Origin: Sphingomonas sp. PP-F2F-G114-C0414
Lineage (GTDB): Bacteria; Pseudomonadota; Alphaproteobacteria; Sphingomonadales; Sphingomonadaceae
Assembly (NCBI RefSeq): GCF_003688595.1
Contig: NZ_RCWT01000017.1
Coordinates: 1 to 64,000 of the forward strand
Direction of reading: 5' to 3'
DNA: 64,000 nt
Numbering within the stretch: position 1 is the stretch's first letter; every line of letters begins with the position of its first letter. The notes beneath the pieces are model-generated. The model ran no database searches. It saw only the letters and a program-made list of their open reading frames with translations, and was not told where the DNA came from. Below are positions 1 through 8,198 of this stretch, piece by piece. The position numbers were made by a program, and so were the translations under genes.

Positions 1-31
1 TCTGCTCTTCCGAAAACTGCTTCCGCTTCAT
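1..31 (-). CDS. IS3-family transposase OrfA, N-terminal fragment (runs off window)
   Basis: The minus strand from base 31 encodes MKRKQFSEEQ, the characteristic N-terminus of the helix-turn-helix OrfA protein of IS407-type IS3 elements. The known role is DNA binding; OrfA is also the front part of the OrfAB frameshift transposase. A purine-rich stretch (GGGACGG) lies upstream as a possible ribosome binding site. Only ten codons are in the window. Confidence 0.7.
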   Translation of the reverse strand, partial: MKRKQFSEEQ

Positions 32-95
32 CTGTCCGTCCCTTTCCGGGGTCGGACTCTAACTCCAACTGGAGGAAAAAACGGGGGTCACGTCA
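1..95 (-). mobile_element. IS3-family (IS407-like) insertion sequence, left-edge partial
   Basis: The first 31 bases are the reverse complement of the start of an IS3-family OrfA. The upstream stretch ends near base 95 in a sequence that reads TGACGTGACCCCCGT on the minus strand, the usual look of an IS407-group terminal repeat. The rest of the element lies outside the window, so its second end and target duplication cannot be checked. Confidence 0.7.
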
Positions 96-161
96 GGTCT
101 GGTCACCTAGTGATGTAAGCTGCGGGTTCACCCGCAAAGCCGTGAGTTCGGACCCCAGTTC

Positions 162-230
162 CGTTCGTGCTGAGCGAAGTCGAAGCACCTTTGTTTTGGG
201 CACACCCTTCGACTTCGCTCAGGGCGAACG
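162..230. repeat. Intergenic palindromic repeat
   Basis: Two arms of about 24 bases face each other (162-185 and 207-230). They share CTGAGCGAAGTCGAAG and differ at two bases. The spacer is about 21 bases. The element sits between the IS end and purK, with no gene inside. It resembles the dispersed palindromes of sphingomonad genomes and could act as a terminator for purK transcripts. Confidence 0.6.
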
Positions 231-260
231 AAAGGGACAGGTTCTAGAGCGAACTCAGCG

Positions 261-1328
261 TTAGCGGACGATCCGCGTGACATGGCCCATCTTGCGCCCC
301 GGCCGCGCGGTGCCCTTGCCGTACAGGTGCAGGTGCGCGCCGGGCTCGGCCAGCAACTCCTTCCAGCGATCCGCGTCGTCGCCGATCAAATTTTCCATCG
401 TCGCTTCACGCCCGGTCAGCGTGGTCGCACCCAGCGGCAACCCACAGATCGCGCGGATGTGGTTTTCGAATTGCGAGCATTCGGCGCCTTCGATCGTCCA
501 GTGGCCGGAATTGTGCACGCGGGGGGCCATCTCGTTGAAGACCGGGCCATCGGCGCCAACGAAGAACTCGCACGCCAGCACGCCGACATAGTCGAGTTCG
601 TCCGCGATCCGTTCGGCCAATGTGGCGGCTTCGTCGGCCTGGGCCAGCACCGCGGCGGGTGCGGGGACGGTCGAGTGGCGGAGGATCGCATCGCGGTGGA
701 CGTTGAGCGGCGAATCGTAGCGCGCGATGCTGCCGTCGAGGCCGCGGGCGATCAGGATCGAGAACTCGTGCTCGAACGGTACGAAGGCCTCGAGCACTGC
801 GGGACCGTCGATCGTATCCCAGGCGGCTTGCGCGCCGTCCGGAGCGTCGATCTTGACCTGCCCCTTGCCGTCATAGCCGAAGCGGGCGGTCTTGAGGATG
901 GCGGGGGTGCCGATCGCTTTCAGGCCCGCTTGCAGGCTATCGAGGCTGTCGACGGCGGCCCACGGTGCCGGACGGCCGCCGACGCTCTCCACGAAGCGTT
1001 TTTCGCCGATCCGCTCCTGGGCGACGCGGAGCGCGCGGGGGCTCGGGTGGACGGGGACGCGGTCGGCGAGCCATTCCACGGGCTCGACTGCGATGTTCTC
1101 GAACTCGTACGTGATCACGTCGCAGGCGTCGGCGAAGTCGGCCAGCACGATGCGGTTGTGATAGTCGGCGCGCGTCATGGTCGAGGCGGACTGCGCGGCG
1201 ACGCTCTCCTGGTCGGGCGCCAGGACGTGCGTGTGATAGCCGAGCTGTGCCGCGGCGGTGGCGAGCATGCGGCCGAGCTGGCCTCCGCCGAGGATGCCGA
1301 TGGTCGATCCGGGGGGAAGCGGCGTCAT
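261..1328 (-). CDS. purK: 5-(carboxyamino)imidazole ribonucleotide synthase PurK
   Basis: This 355-residue protein is an ATP-grasp enzyme of de novo purine synthesis. It uses ATP and bicarbonate to carboxylate AIR to N5-CAIR in the cytoplasm. The N-terminus carries the PurK nucleotide-fold motif GILGGGQLGRML (residues about 11-22). The ATP-grasp core includes KTARFGYDGKGQ, and FNEMAPRVHNSGHWT is the family signature around the metal-binding Glu/Asn. Length is normal for the family. It lies 24 bases behind purE on the same strand, so the two steps are probably co-transcribed. The start is the ATG just upstream of the glycine-rich motif. Confidence 0.95.
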   Translation of the reverse strand: MTPLPPGSTIGILGGGQLGRMLATAAAQLGYHTHVLAPDQESVAAQSASTMTRADYHNRIVLADFADACDVITYEFENIAVEPVEWLADRVPVHPSPRALRVAQERIGEKRFVESVGGRPAPWAAVDSLDSLQAGLKAIGTPAILKTARFGYDGKGQVKIDAPDGAQAAWDTIDGPAVLEAFVPFEHEFSILIARGLDGSIARYDSPLNVHRDAILRHSTVPAPAAVLAQADEAATLAERIADELDYVGVLACEFFVGADGPVFNEMAPRVHNSGHWTIEGAECSQFENHIRAICGLPLGATTLTGREATMENLIGDDADRWKELLAEPGAHLHLYGKGTARPGRKMGHVTRIVR

Positions 1329-1352
1329 GTCTTGGCGTCCTTGAGGCGGGCT

Positions 1353-1829
<477 letters not shown>

Positions 1830-1900
1830 GATCGCCCCCCTGATTCAAGGAGCGCCGTGCCTAGCGACGTGGGGGGGCTAGGGCAACCGTCGCCCGACTC

Positions 1901-1983
1901 CGTCATCCTGGGCTCGACCCAGGATCCAGAGCCACGAACCTCGACGTCCTTGGCTCTGGATCCTGACTTTCGTCAGGATGACG
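1901..1983. repeat. Paired palindromic intergenic repeat, copy 1
   Basis: Left arm 1901-1933 and right arm 1952-1983 are inverted copies sharing CAGGATCCAGAGCCA and the outer CGTCATCCTG. Each arm also folds on itself (CCTGGGCTCGACCCAGG on the left, CCTGACTTTCGTCAGG on the right), so the element can form either one long stem or two small hairpins. It lies between purE and gpmA. Copies 2 and 3 at 2735 and 5492 have the same design. Confidence 0.75.
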
Positions 1984-1994
1984 GCGCGCGTAGC

Positions 1995-2681
1995 TCAGCG
2001 CTCGCTGAGGTAGTACCGATCCGTCGCGTTCAGGTTGGCGTCGAGTTCGTAGACGATCGGCTGGCCGGTCGGGATCTCGAGGCTGGTAATCTCGTCGTCG
2101 GGGATGTTGGAGAGGTGCTTCACCAACGCGCGAAGCGAATTGCCGTGGGCGGAGATCAGGATGCGCTGGCCGTCCTTGAGCGCGGGGGCGATGCGCTCGT
2201 CCCAATAGGGGAGGACGCGCGCGATGGTGTCCTTGAGGCTCTCGGTCTTGGGGATCGCGATGCCGTCGTAGCGCCGGTCCTTCGACAGGTCGAACTCGCT
2301 GCCGTCGTCGAGCACGGGCGGCGGGACGTCGAAGCTGCGGCGCCAGATATGGACCTGTGCGTCGCCGTGCTTTGCGGCGGTCTCGGCCTTGTCGAGGCCA
2401 GTGAGGCCACCGTAATGCCGCTCGTTCAGGCGCCAGTCCTTCTCGACCGGGAGCCAGAGCCGGCCCATTGCTTCGAGCGCGATGTTGAGCGTCTTGATCG
2501 CCCGCGTCTGGAGGCTGACGAAGGTCTGGTCGAAGTCGAGGCCCTTGGCGGCCATCAGCTCGCCGGCGGCCTTGGCCTCGGCCTCGCCCTTGGCGGTCAT
2601 GTCGACGTCCCACCAGCCGGTGAAGCGGTTCTCGAGGTTCCAGGTGGACTGGCCGTGGCGGATCAGGACTAGGGTCGGCAT
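1995..2681 (-). CDS. gpmA: 2,3-bisphosphoglycerate-dependent phosphoglycerate mutase
   Basis: This 228-residue cytoplasmic enzyme interconverts 3- and 2-phosphoglycerate in glycolysis and gluconeogenesis. The N-terminal LIRHGQSTWN carries the phospho-accepting histidine (His9). NERHYGGLTGL follows near residue 88, and the second catalytic histidine is in SAHGNSLRAL. Length fits the dPGM family. It stands alone between two palindromic repeats, so it is probably a single-gene transcript. Confidence 0.95.
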   Translation of the reverse strand: MPTLVLIRHGQSTWNLENRFTGWWDVDMTAKGEAEAKAAGELMAAKGLDFDQTFVSLQTRAIKTLNIALEAMGRLWLPVEKDWRLNERHYGGLTGLDKAETAAKHGDAQVHIWRRSFDVPPPVLDDGSEFDLSKDRRYDGIAIPKTESLKDTIARVLPYWDERIAPALKDGQRILISAHGNSLRALVKHLSNIPDDEITSLEIPTGQPIVYELDANLNATDRYYLSER

Positions 2682-2734
2682 TCGGGCTCCTGCGATGGCG
2701 GGACTGAACGGAAAAGTGCGGTGCCCCCCCTATA

Positions 2735-2818
2735 CGTCATCCTGACGAAAGTCAGGATCCAGAGCCAAGAAGGACGGCGGCCTGTTACCCTGGATCCTGA
2801 CTTTCGTCAGGATGACGG
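2735..2818. repeat. Paired palindromic intergenic repeat, copy 2
   Basis: Left arm 2735-2766 and right arm 2790-2818 are inverted copies. Each contains the mini-hairpin CCTGACGAAAGTCAGG or its complement next to GGATCCAG. The repeat sits upstream of gpmA and downstream of the M14 peptidase gene, both on the minus strand, where it could end the peptidase transcript. The arms are almost identical to those of the copy at 5492. Confidence 0.8.
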
Positions 2819-2841
2819 CAGGGCGAGGGCGATGCGGGCGG

Positions 2842-3978
2842 TCAGATTTCGTCGATCATGTCGGCGAGCGTCTCCAGCATCGCGTGCGCGAGCTGTTTCG
2901 ACCGCTCGGGCGACCAGCCGAACGCGGGATCGGCGTTGGCGTCGTGATCCTTGAACGGCATCTCCAGCGTCATCGACACCGCACCGAAGCGCTCGGCGAG
3001 CTGGTTGGTCGACATCGACAGGTTCGCCGAGCCCGGTGCGGACTTGGGATAGCCCTTCTCGGTCTGGAAATCGGGCGTGTGCGCCGCGAGCCGCCGGCCG
3101 TATTCGTAGAACTTGTCGCCATGCGCGTCGGTCCAGGACGGGATGCCTTCGAAACCGGCGATGAAGTTCGCGGGGATCGCCTCGTCGCCGTGGATGTCCA
3201 TCGCGACGTCGACGCCGGTCAGGTCCATCGCGTTGCGCACGCACAGGACTTCTGGGCTCTTCTCAGGGCTGGGCGTGTGCCATTCGCGGTTGAGGTTCAC
3301 GCCGACTGCATTGGTGCGCAGATGACCGCGGCGCGTGCCGTCCGGGTTCATGTTGGGGACGACGTTGAAGGTCGCCTTCGCCAGCAGGTCCGCCGTGATC
3401 GGGTCCGCCGAATCGGTGAGACGCTCCAGCGCGCCTTCCATCCACCACTCCGTCATCGATTCGCCGGGATGCTGGCGGCCATAGATCCAGACCTGCTTCG
3501 GGCCGGAGCCGATCGTGAAGCAATCGATCGCCTGACCATCGAGCGACTGGCCGAGTTCGCGGTGCGCGACGGCCGGCAACAGCGCGGTGCGCGCCACCAG
3601 AGCCTCGTGCATTTCCATCGTGTACGGCGCGAAATAGGCGAACCAGGCGAGATCGGTGTCCGCGGTGAACTGAAATTCGAGCACGCCATTGTCATAGCGC
3701 GTCTCGATCATCCGCCACGCCTGCCGATCGGTGCTGGCGCGCGTCTTGTAGCCCGGCCAGCCGAACGGATAGGCCGAATTGCCCGCATTCAGGATGCGGT
3801 AGGTCAGCGTGCGGCCGGCCGCCCCCGCCACGCGGAAGTAGAACCACTGGAAGAAATCGGACTGGAAATCGGTAACGATCTCCAGGTCGATTCGGTCTCC
3901 CTCGATCGCGACAACGCGAATGTTGCCGCCATCGAAGGCTGCGTTGATGGTGACGGGGCTCATGGTCTGTACGGTCAT
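2842..3978 (-). CDS. M14-family zinc carboxypeptidase, cytosolic carboxypeptidase-like
   Basis: This 378-residue protein has no signal peptide. It consists of an N-terminal beta domain (about residues 1-125) and an M14 catalytic domain, the architecture of cytosolic carboxypeptidases of the deglutamylase type. The zinc ligands are visible as HPGE (His170, Glu173) and DIHGDE (His263). NLNREW (229-233) binds substrate, and Glu339 in TLEMPF is the likely catalytic acid. Its start codon overlaps the stop of the upstream lipoprotein gene (ATGA), so translation is probably coupled. The natural substrate in bacteria is unknown. An alternative start is Met6. Confidence 0.85.
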   Translation of the reverse strand: MTVQTMSPVTINAAFDGGNIRVVAIEGDRIDLEIVTDFQSDFFQWFYFRVAGAAGRTLTYRILNAGNSAYPFGWPGYKTRASTDRQAWRMIETRYDNGVLEFQFTADTDLAWFAYFAPYTMEMHEALVARTALLPAVAHRELGQSLDGQAIDCFTIGSGPKQVWIYGRQHPGESMTEWWMEGALERLTDSADPITADLLAKATFNVVPNMNPDGTRRGHLRTNAVGVNLNREWHTPSPEKSPEVLCVRNAMDLTGVDVAMDIHGDEAIPANFIAGFEGIPSWTDAHGDKFYEYGRRLAAHTPDFQTEKGYPKSAPGSANLSMSTNQLAERFGAVSMTLEMPFKDHDANADPAFGWSPERSKQLAHAMLETLADMIDEI

Positions 3979-4589
3979 TTCACCTGAATAGTGCGACCGG
4001 ACTCACCGGGGAACCCCATGAACAGCGCGCGGGCGAGCTTCCCGGCCTGGATATCGGTCGTCGCGTCGGCCTTGCGGGCATCGGCGAAGGTCTGCGCGCG
4101 GCCTTCCCAGACCGGCGACTGGTCGGCGCTGCGCTTGATCGTCACCGACAGTTCGGAGACCAGGATCGCGGTACGACCGCCGCCACCGATCGGGAAGCCG
4201 ACGCCGCCGCCGAGCCCGACGCCGCCACCGCCACGACCGCCGCTGAAGCCGCCGCCGCCGAGACCGATGCTGAACGGCGCCGGCTTGGGCGGCCCGGCCT
4301 GCGTGGTACGGGTGAAGCCGACGGTCGCGACCAGCAACGGCTTCGCGCCCGGTGCCGGCACACTATAGCCGGCCTTCAGCAGTTCGCCCTGTACGGCCGC
4401 CGCGTAGGTCTTGAACTCGAGGCTGGCGGGACCGCCGCCGGTGAGCGGCTGAACCGCGATCGTCCCGCGGTCGATCGGCTCGCCGAGATGATAGCGCAAC
4501 ACCTCGGTCGGCGGCAACGACGGGCCGGTCGCGCATGCGGTGAGGGATGCGCTTGCCAGCGCCAGGACCAGGATCGAACGAACCGCCAT
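3975..4589 (-). CDS. DUF4136-like lipoprotein with glycine-rich segment
   Basis: The predicted product is 204 residues and starts with a lipoprotein signal (hydrophobic stretch ending in LTAC), so it is probably anchored to a membrane. A DUF4136-type domain follows, with a glycine-rich run in the middle (residues about 120-150) and an ILVSELSVTIKR strand typical of the family. An upstream in-frame extension to 4778 exists. The start at 4589 is preferred because AAGGAAG lies just upstream and the signal peptide then begins at residue 1. It overlaps the M14 peptidase gene by four bases. Function unknown. Confidence 0.75.
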   Translation of the reverse strand: MAVRSILVLALASASLTACATGPSLPPTEVLRYHLGEPIDRGTIAVQPLTGGGPASLEFKTYAAAVQGELLKAGYSVPAPGAKPLLVATVGFTRTTQAGPPKPAPFSIGLGGGGFSGGRGGGGVGLGGGVGFPIGGGGRTAILVSELSVTIKRSADQSPVWEGRAQTFADARKADATTDIQAGKLARALFMGFPGESGRTIQVK

Positions 4590-4746
4590 CGGGACTTCCT
4601 TAGAATGTTGCGCTGTAGTAACGCTCCGACCAGCCGAGTGGGTTCCCGGATGGTAGGAGTGTGTCCGTTGCTTGACTTGGACACACCCCGCCATTAGGCG
4701 ATCCCGTCTTTCCGCACACCTAGAATTGAAAAGAAGCGAATCGATC

Positions 4747-4872
4747 ATGAAGATCCGCAATTCCCTGAAGTCGCTCAAGGATCGTCACCGCGATAACCGC
4801 GTGATCCGTCGTCGTGGCCGTACCTACGTCATCAACAAGACCAACCGTCGCTTCAAGGCACGCCAGGGCTAA
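4747..4872 (+). CDS. rpmJ: 50S ribosomal protein L36, zinc-independent type
   Basis: This 41-residue basic protein matches L36 (MKIRNSLKSLKDRH at the start, RFKARQG at the end). It lacks the Cys/His zinc ribbon of the classical form, so it is the C-minus (YkgO-like) type, which is the standard form in alphaproteobacteria. It is a structural component of the large ribosomal subunit. The HAD phosphatase frame overlaps its 3' half or follows directly. Confidence 0.95.
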   Translation: MKIRNSLKSLKDRHRDNRVIRRRGRTYVINKTNRRFKARQG

Positions 4873-5503
4873 ACCCCTGAAGACCGCCGTCATTTTCGAC
4901 GTCGGTCGCGTTCTTTACGACTGGGATCCGCGGATCCTGTACGAGCGCCTGATCGATGACGATCGGGCGCTCGACGTGTTCCTGCGCGACGTCGTGACGA
5001 TCGACTGGCATTTCCAGCACGATGCTGGCCGCGACTTCGCCGACACCTCGGCGGAGCTTGCCGCGTTGCATCCGCAGCATGCCGACCTGATCGCCGCCTG
5101 GGGGCCGCGATTCATCGAGAGCATCGGTGCGCGAATCGCGGGCATGCACGAGATCGTCGAGGAGCTGGACGCGGCCGGCGTACCGCTGTTCGCGATCACG
5201 AACTTCAGCCGCGAGTTCTGGCCACCCTTCCGCGCGCGCGAAGCGCAGCTGTTCGACCGGTTCCGCGATATCGTCGTGTCGGGCGAGGAGAAGATGGTGA
5301 AGCCGGATGCGGCGATCTATCGGCTGTCGCTCGACCGATTCGGGTTGGTGGCGGAGGAGGCCGTGTTCGTCGACGACAATGCGGCGAACGTGGCGGGCGC
5401 GCAGGCGCTGGGGATCGAATCGGTGCTGTTCACGGATGCGGCGGATTTTCGCGCGCGGTTGGTCGAGCTTGGGCTCCCGATCGCCCAGCACCCGTCATCC
5501 TGA
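4814..5503 (+). CDS. HAD-superfamily phosphatase, YihX-like
   Basis: The protein shows HAD motif I in IFDVGRVL with the nucleophilic Asp, the motif II threonine in AITNFS, the motif III lysine in MVKPD, and motif IV in FVDDN. Gly replaces the usual second Asp of motif I (DVG), as in the YihX subgroup of sugar-phosphate phosphatases. The open frame starts at a GTG inside rpmJ. Similarity begins only at residue 22 (LKTAVIFD), where the codon is CTG at 4877, so the true start is unsettled. The last codons and the stop lie inside the palindromic repeat at 5492. Substrate unknown. Confidence 0.8.
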   Translation: MAVPTSSTRPTVASRHARAKPLKTAVIFDVGRVLYDWDPRILYERLIDDDRALDVFLRDVVTIDWHFQHDAGRDFADTSAELAALHPQHADLIAAWGPRFIESIGARIAGMHEIVEELDAAGVPLFAITNFSREFWPPFRAREAQLFDRFRDIVVSGEEKMVKPDAAIYRLSLDRFGLVAEEAVFVDDNAANVAGAQALGIESVLFTDAADFRARLVELGLPIAQHPSS

Positions 5504-5576
5504 CGAAAGTCAGGATCTAGAGCCATTAGTGCCAGCGTCCGTTACTCTGGATCCTGACTTTCGTCAGGATGACGGG
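5492..5576. repeat. Paired palindromic intergenic repeat, copy 3
   Basis: The left arm (5492-5525) and right arm (about 5545-5576) are inverted copies with the same CCTGACGAAAGTCAGG mini-hairpin as copy 2. The element lies between the convergent HAD and L,D-transpeptidase genes. Its left arm supplies the last two Ser codons and the TGA stop of the HAD gene. A role as a bidirectional terminator is likely from the position. Confidence 0.8.
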
Positions 5577-5586
5577 GTGGCGTAGC

Positions 5587-6195
5587 TTACCGATCCAGCG
5601 AGACCGACTGACGCAGGTTTGCTACGGCGGTCTCCTGATCCACGACGGGTGCCTCCGGCATCGCGCCCCCTTCGAAATCGTCCGTCACCGTCACGGTCGT
5701 CCCCAGCGTCGTCACCCCGAACAGCTGTTTCGCGAAACCGAGCGGCACGCGGATGCAGCCGTGCGACGCGGGGAAGCCCGGGTTGCGGCCCGCATGGATC
5801 GCGATGCCATCCCAGGTCAGCCGCTGCATGAACGGCATCGACGCATCGTCGTACAGGCTCGATTTGTGGACCGCGTTCTTCTGCAGGATCGGGTAGGTCC
5901 CGAGCGGGGTATCCTTGCCGTCCTTGCCGCTGGAGATGGTCGTCGCCGCGATCATCGACGCCCCGCGATAGACGAACGCACGTTGCTCCAGCAGGCTGAT
6001 GACGATGCTGACCGGCTCGCTCGCGCCATTGTCCTTCCAGACGAACTGGTTGGGCGAGAGTTCGGTCGCGGCCTGCTCGATCGGCATCGCGGCGAGTGCG
6101 CCGGCCGACGCCGCCAGCGCAGGACTCGCGCCCGCGAACAGCGCGACGGCCAGCCCGATTGCCGTCACTGGCCGCATCATCCCGATCATCATCAC
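5587..6195 (-). CDS. Periplasmic L,D-transpeptidase (YkuD domain)
   Basis: The product is about 202 residues with a signal peptide (hydrophobic residues 10-28, cleavage near ALA). It carries a YkuD catalytic domain with the signature His134 and SHGCIRV containing catalytic His145 and Cys147. Such enzymes make 3-3 cross-links in peptidoglycan or attach proteins to it. The first codons offer several starts (GTG 6195, ATG 6192, 6189, 6180), so the N-terminus is uncertain by a few residues. It is divergent from another L,D-transpeptidase-like gene at 6393. Confidence 0.88.
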   Translation of the reverse strand: MMMIGMMRPVTAIGLAVALFAGASPALAASAGALAAMPIEQAATELSPNQFVWKDNGASEPVSIVISLLEQRAFVYRGASMIAATTISSGKDGKDTPLGTYPILQKNAVHKSSLYDDASMPFMQRLTWDGIAIHAGRNPGFPASHGCIRVPLGFAKQLFGVTTLGTTVTVTDDFEGGAMPEAPVVDQETAVANLRQSVSLDR

Positions 6196-6392
6196 ACCCG
6201 TTCTCGAATCCCGATATCCCGCTCAACGCGCGATTCTTCGAATCGTGCCGCGAGACGAGGGAGTCGACGAACCGACCCCAAGCCGGGGTAGTCAGAGGGA
6301 ACGGACCCACAACCAGTGGAAATGGTTGCAGAATATTCACTGAAAATCGGCTATACGATGGTCCAAGAAACGGGGCAATTTCGGGAAAATCG

Positions 6393-7097
6393 ATGCACGA
6401 CGAGCAAGGTCCTGTGCGCGAGCGACGCGCGCTTCTGAAGAATGGTCTGGTATTGGCGGGGGCTCTGGCGGTGCCGGGTGCCGTGTCCGCAACGACACGT
6501 CTCGGACGCCCGCTCACCGCGCGCGATCTGAAGCCGATGATGCAGCCACCGCTGCCACGCACCACGGTCGCGCTGACCTCGCCGAAGGTGGTCCGTCCCG
6601 ATCTGCTGCGCCAGGCGATGGCGTCGCTCAGCCGTCACGGCAGCCGCATCCAGCATCACGACCGGATCGCGATCGCCGACTTCGCGGCACCGTCGGGCAA
6701 GCCGCGGTTCCACTTCATCGATCTCGCCAGCGGGCGCAGCACGTCGTTGCTGGTCGCGCACGGCAGCGGGTCGGATCCTGCGCATACCGGCTATCTCGAG
6801 CGTTTCTCGAACCGGTTCGGCTCGAATGCCTCGTCCGAGGGCGCGTTCGTCACCGACGACTATTACGTCGGCAAGCATGGCCGCTCGCAGCGCCTGATCG
6901 GGCTCGACCCGACCAACGACAATGCGCTCGATCGTGCGATCGTCGTGCATTCGGCATGGTACGCGAACAAGGACATGATCGAGACGCACGGCATGCTCGG
7001 TCGCAGCCAGGGCTGCTTCGCGGTCGGCGAGCGCGATCTCGACCAGGTGTTCGCGCGCCTCGGTGCCGGTCGGATGATCTACGCCGCCAAGGTCTGA
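6393..7097 (+). CDS. Murein L,D-transpeptidase catalytic domain family protein (YkuD_2 type)
   Basis: This 234-residue protein begins with an RERRALLKNG segment and a hydrophobic stretch ending in AVSA, a possible Tat-type export signal. The body fits the YkuD_2 family: FHFIDLASG, VAHGSGSD, the AIVVHSAWY histidine strand, and LGRSQGCFAV with the catalytic cysteine. The ATG at 6393 is chosen because upstream codons of the same frame overlap the divergent transpeptidase. The expected role is periplasmic peptidoglycan modification. The gene ends nine bases from the convergent glycosyltransferase gene. Confidence 0.82.
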   Translation: MHDEQGPVRERRALLKNGLVLAGALAVPGAVSATTRLGRPLTARDLKPMMQPPLPRTTVALTSPKVVRPDLLRQAMASLSRHGSRIQHHDRIAIADFAAPSGKPRFHFIDLASGRSTSLLVAHGSGSDPAHTGYLERFSNRFGSNASSEGAFVTDDYYVGKHGRSQRLIGLDPTNDNALDRAIVVHSAWYANKDMIETHGMLGRSQGCFAVGERDLDQVFARLGAGRMIYAAKV

Positions 7098-7106
7098 TAC
7101 CGGGCG

Positions 7107-8198
7107 CTAGACGGCGGTCTGGACCATCCGGCTCTGCTCCATCCGGTGACGCGCACGACGCGCGCCGCCGATCAGCCCCGACCACAGCAACGCCTCCAGG
7201 CTGGCATAGCCGAGGCCGAGATGATCAGGCCGCACCGCGAGCACATCGGCCAGCCGGATCGTCCCCGCGCGCAGCCCCACCCGACCGATATCGCCCCACC
7301 GCCGCGCGGTTTCCCAGCGGATCAGGCTGATGTCGTGCGAATCGCACCGATGCGTCGCCAGGAAGTCGGCCTGGATCACGCTCAGCGCGCTGCCCAGGAT
7401 CGCGAGCGTCGCGCGATCCGCCACCGGGCGCTTGGCCATGTTGTGCGACACCATCAGCCGCGCGATCGTCTCGGCACGATCGTCGAACAACCGCGCATAA
7501 CGCTCGGTCAGCACGCGGACCGCGGACGCCTCCATGGTATCCTCGAACCGCTTCGATACGCCGCCCGGATGGACCCGGTACAGCACCAGCGGCGCATCGA
7601 GCCGGGCGATCGCGCCGAAATGGCGGATCCGCTGGTACAGGTCGAAATCCTCGGCAAACAGCAGATCGGGCCGGGTGATCGGATCGAGCCGCCGCGCGAC
7701 ATCGGTCCGCATCATCGTCGACGACCAGACCAGCGGGTTCTCGATACAGGTCAGCCACGCGACCAATGCCGGCGTGGTCGTCGGTGCATAGCGCGACGGC
7801 GTGACCTTCCCCTCGCACAGGATCTCGGCGGACGTTCCCAGCAACACGGTATCGGGATGCGCTTCGAAATAGGCGACCTGCCGCGCGAAGCGATCGGGGC
7901 GGCAGATGTCGTCATGGTCGAGTGCGGCGATGTAGCGTCCGCGGGCCTCGGCGAAACCGCGGTTGCGGGTCCTCACCGGGCCGCCGTTCTTCGCCATCGT
8001 CACCAGCCGCACGCGCGGATCGGGCCATGCGCTCACCACTGCGCGCGTATCGTCGGTCGAGCAATCGTCGACCACGATCAGCTCGAAATCGGTCAGGGTC
8101 TGCGCCGTGACGCTGGCCAGCGTCTCCTCGATCAGCGCGGCGCCGTTATAGGCCGCCACGACCACGCTCACCAGCGGAGCGGCATCGGCCGCGGTCAC
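7107..8198 (-). CDS. Family 2 glycosyltransferase
   Basis: This 363-residue protein is a GT-A fold glycosyltransferase. It opens with PLVSVVVAAYNGAALI (nucleotide-binding strand), then VVDDCSTDD, and a DHDD motif in ALDHDD that coordinates the metal and nucleotide sugar. ENPLVWSSTMMRTD and AEDFDLYQRIR are typical acceptor-side motifs with the likely catalytic Asp. The start is GTG at 8198, which overlaps the stop of the upstream fusion gene (GTGA), so the two are translationally coupled. It probably transfers a sugar made or modified by the upstream enzyme. The acceptor is unknown. Confidence 0.88.
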   Translation of the reverse strand: MTAADAAPLVSVVVAAYNGAALIEETLASVTAQTLTDFELIVVDDCSTDDTRAVVSAWPDPRVRLVTMAKNGGPVRTRNRGFAEARGRYIAALDHDDICRPDRFARQVAYFEAHPDTVLLGTSAEILCEGKVTPSRYAPTTTPALVAWLTCIENPLVWSSTMMRTDVARRLDPITRPDLLFAEDFDLYQRIRHFGAIARLDAPLVLYRVHPGGVSKRFEDTMEASAVRVLTERYARLFDDRAETIARLMVSHNMAKRPVADRATLAILGSALSVIQADFLATHRCDSHDISLIRWETARRWGDIGRVGLRAGTIRLADVLAVRPDHLGLGYASLEALLWSGLIGGARRARHRMEQSRMVQTAV

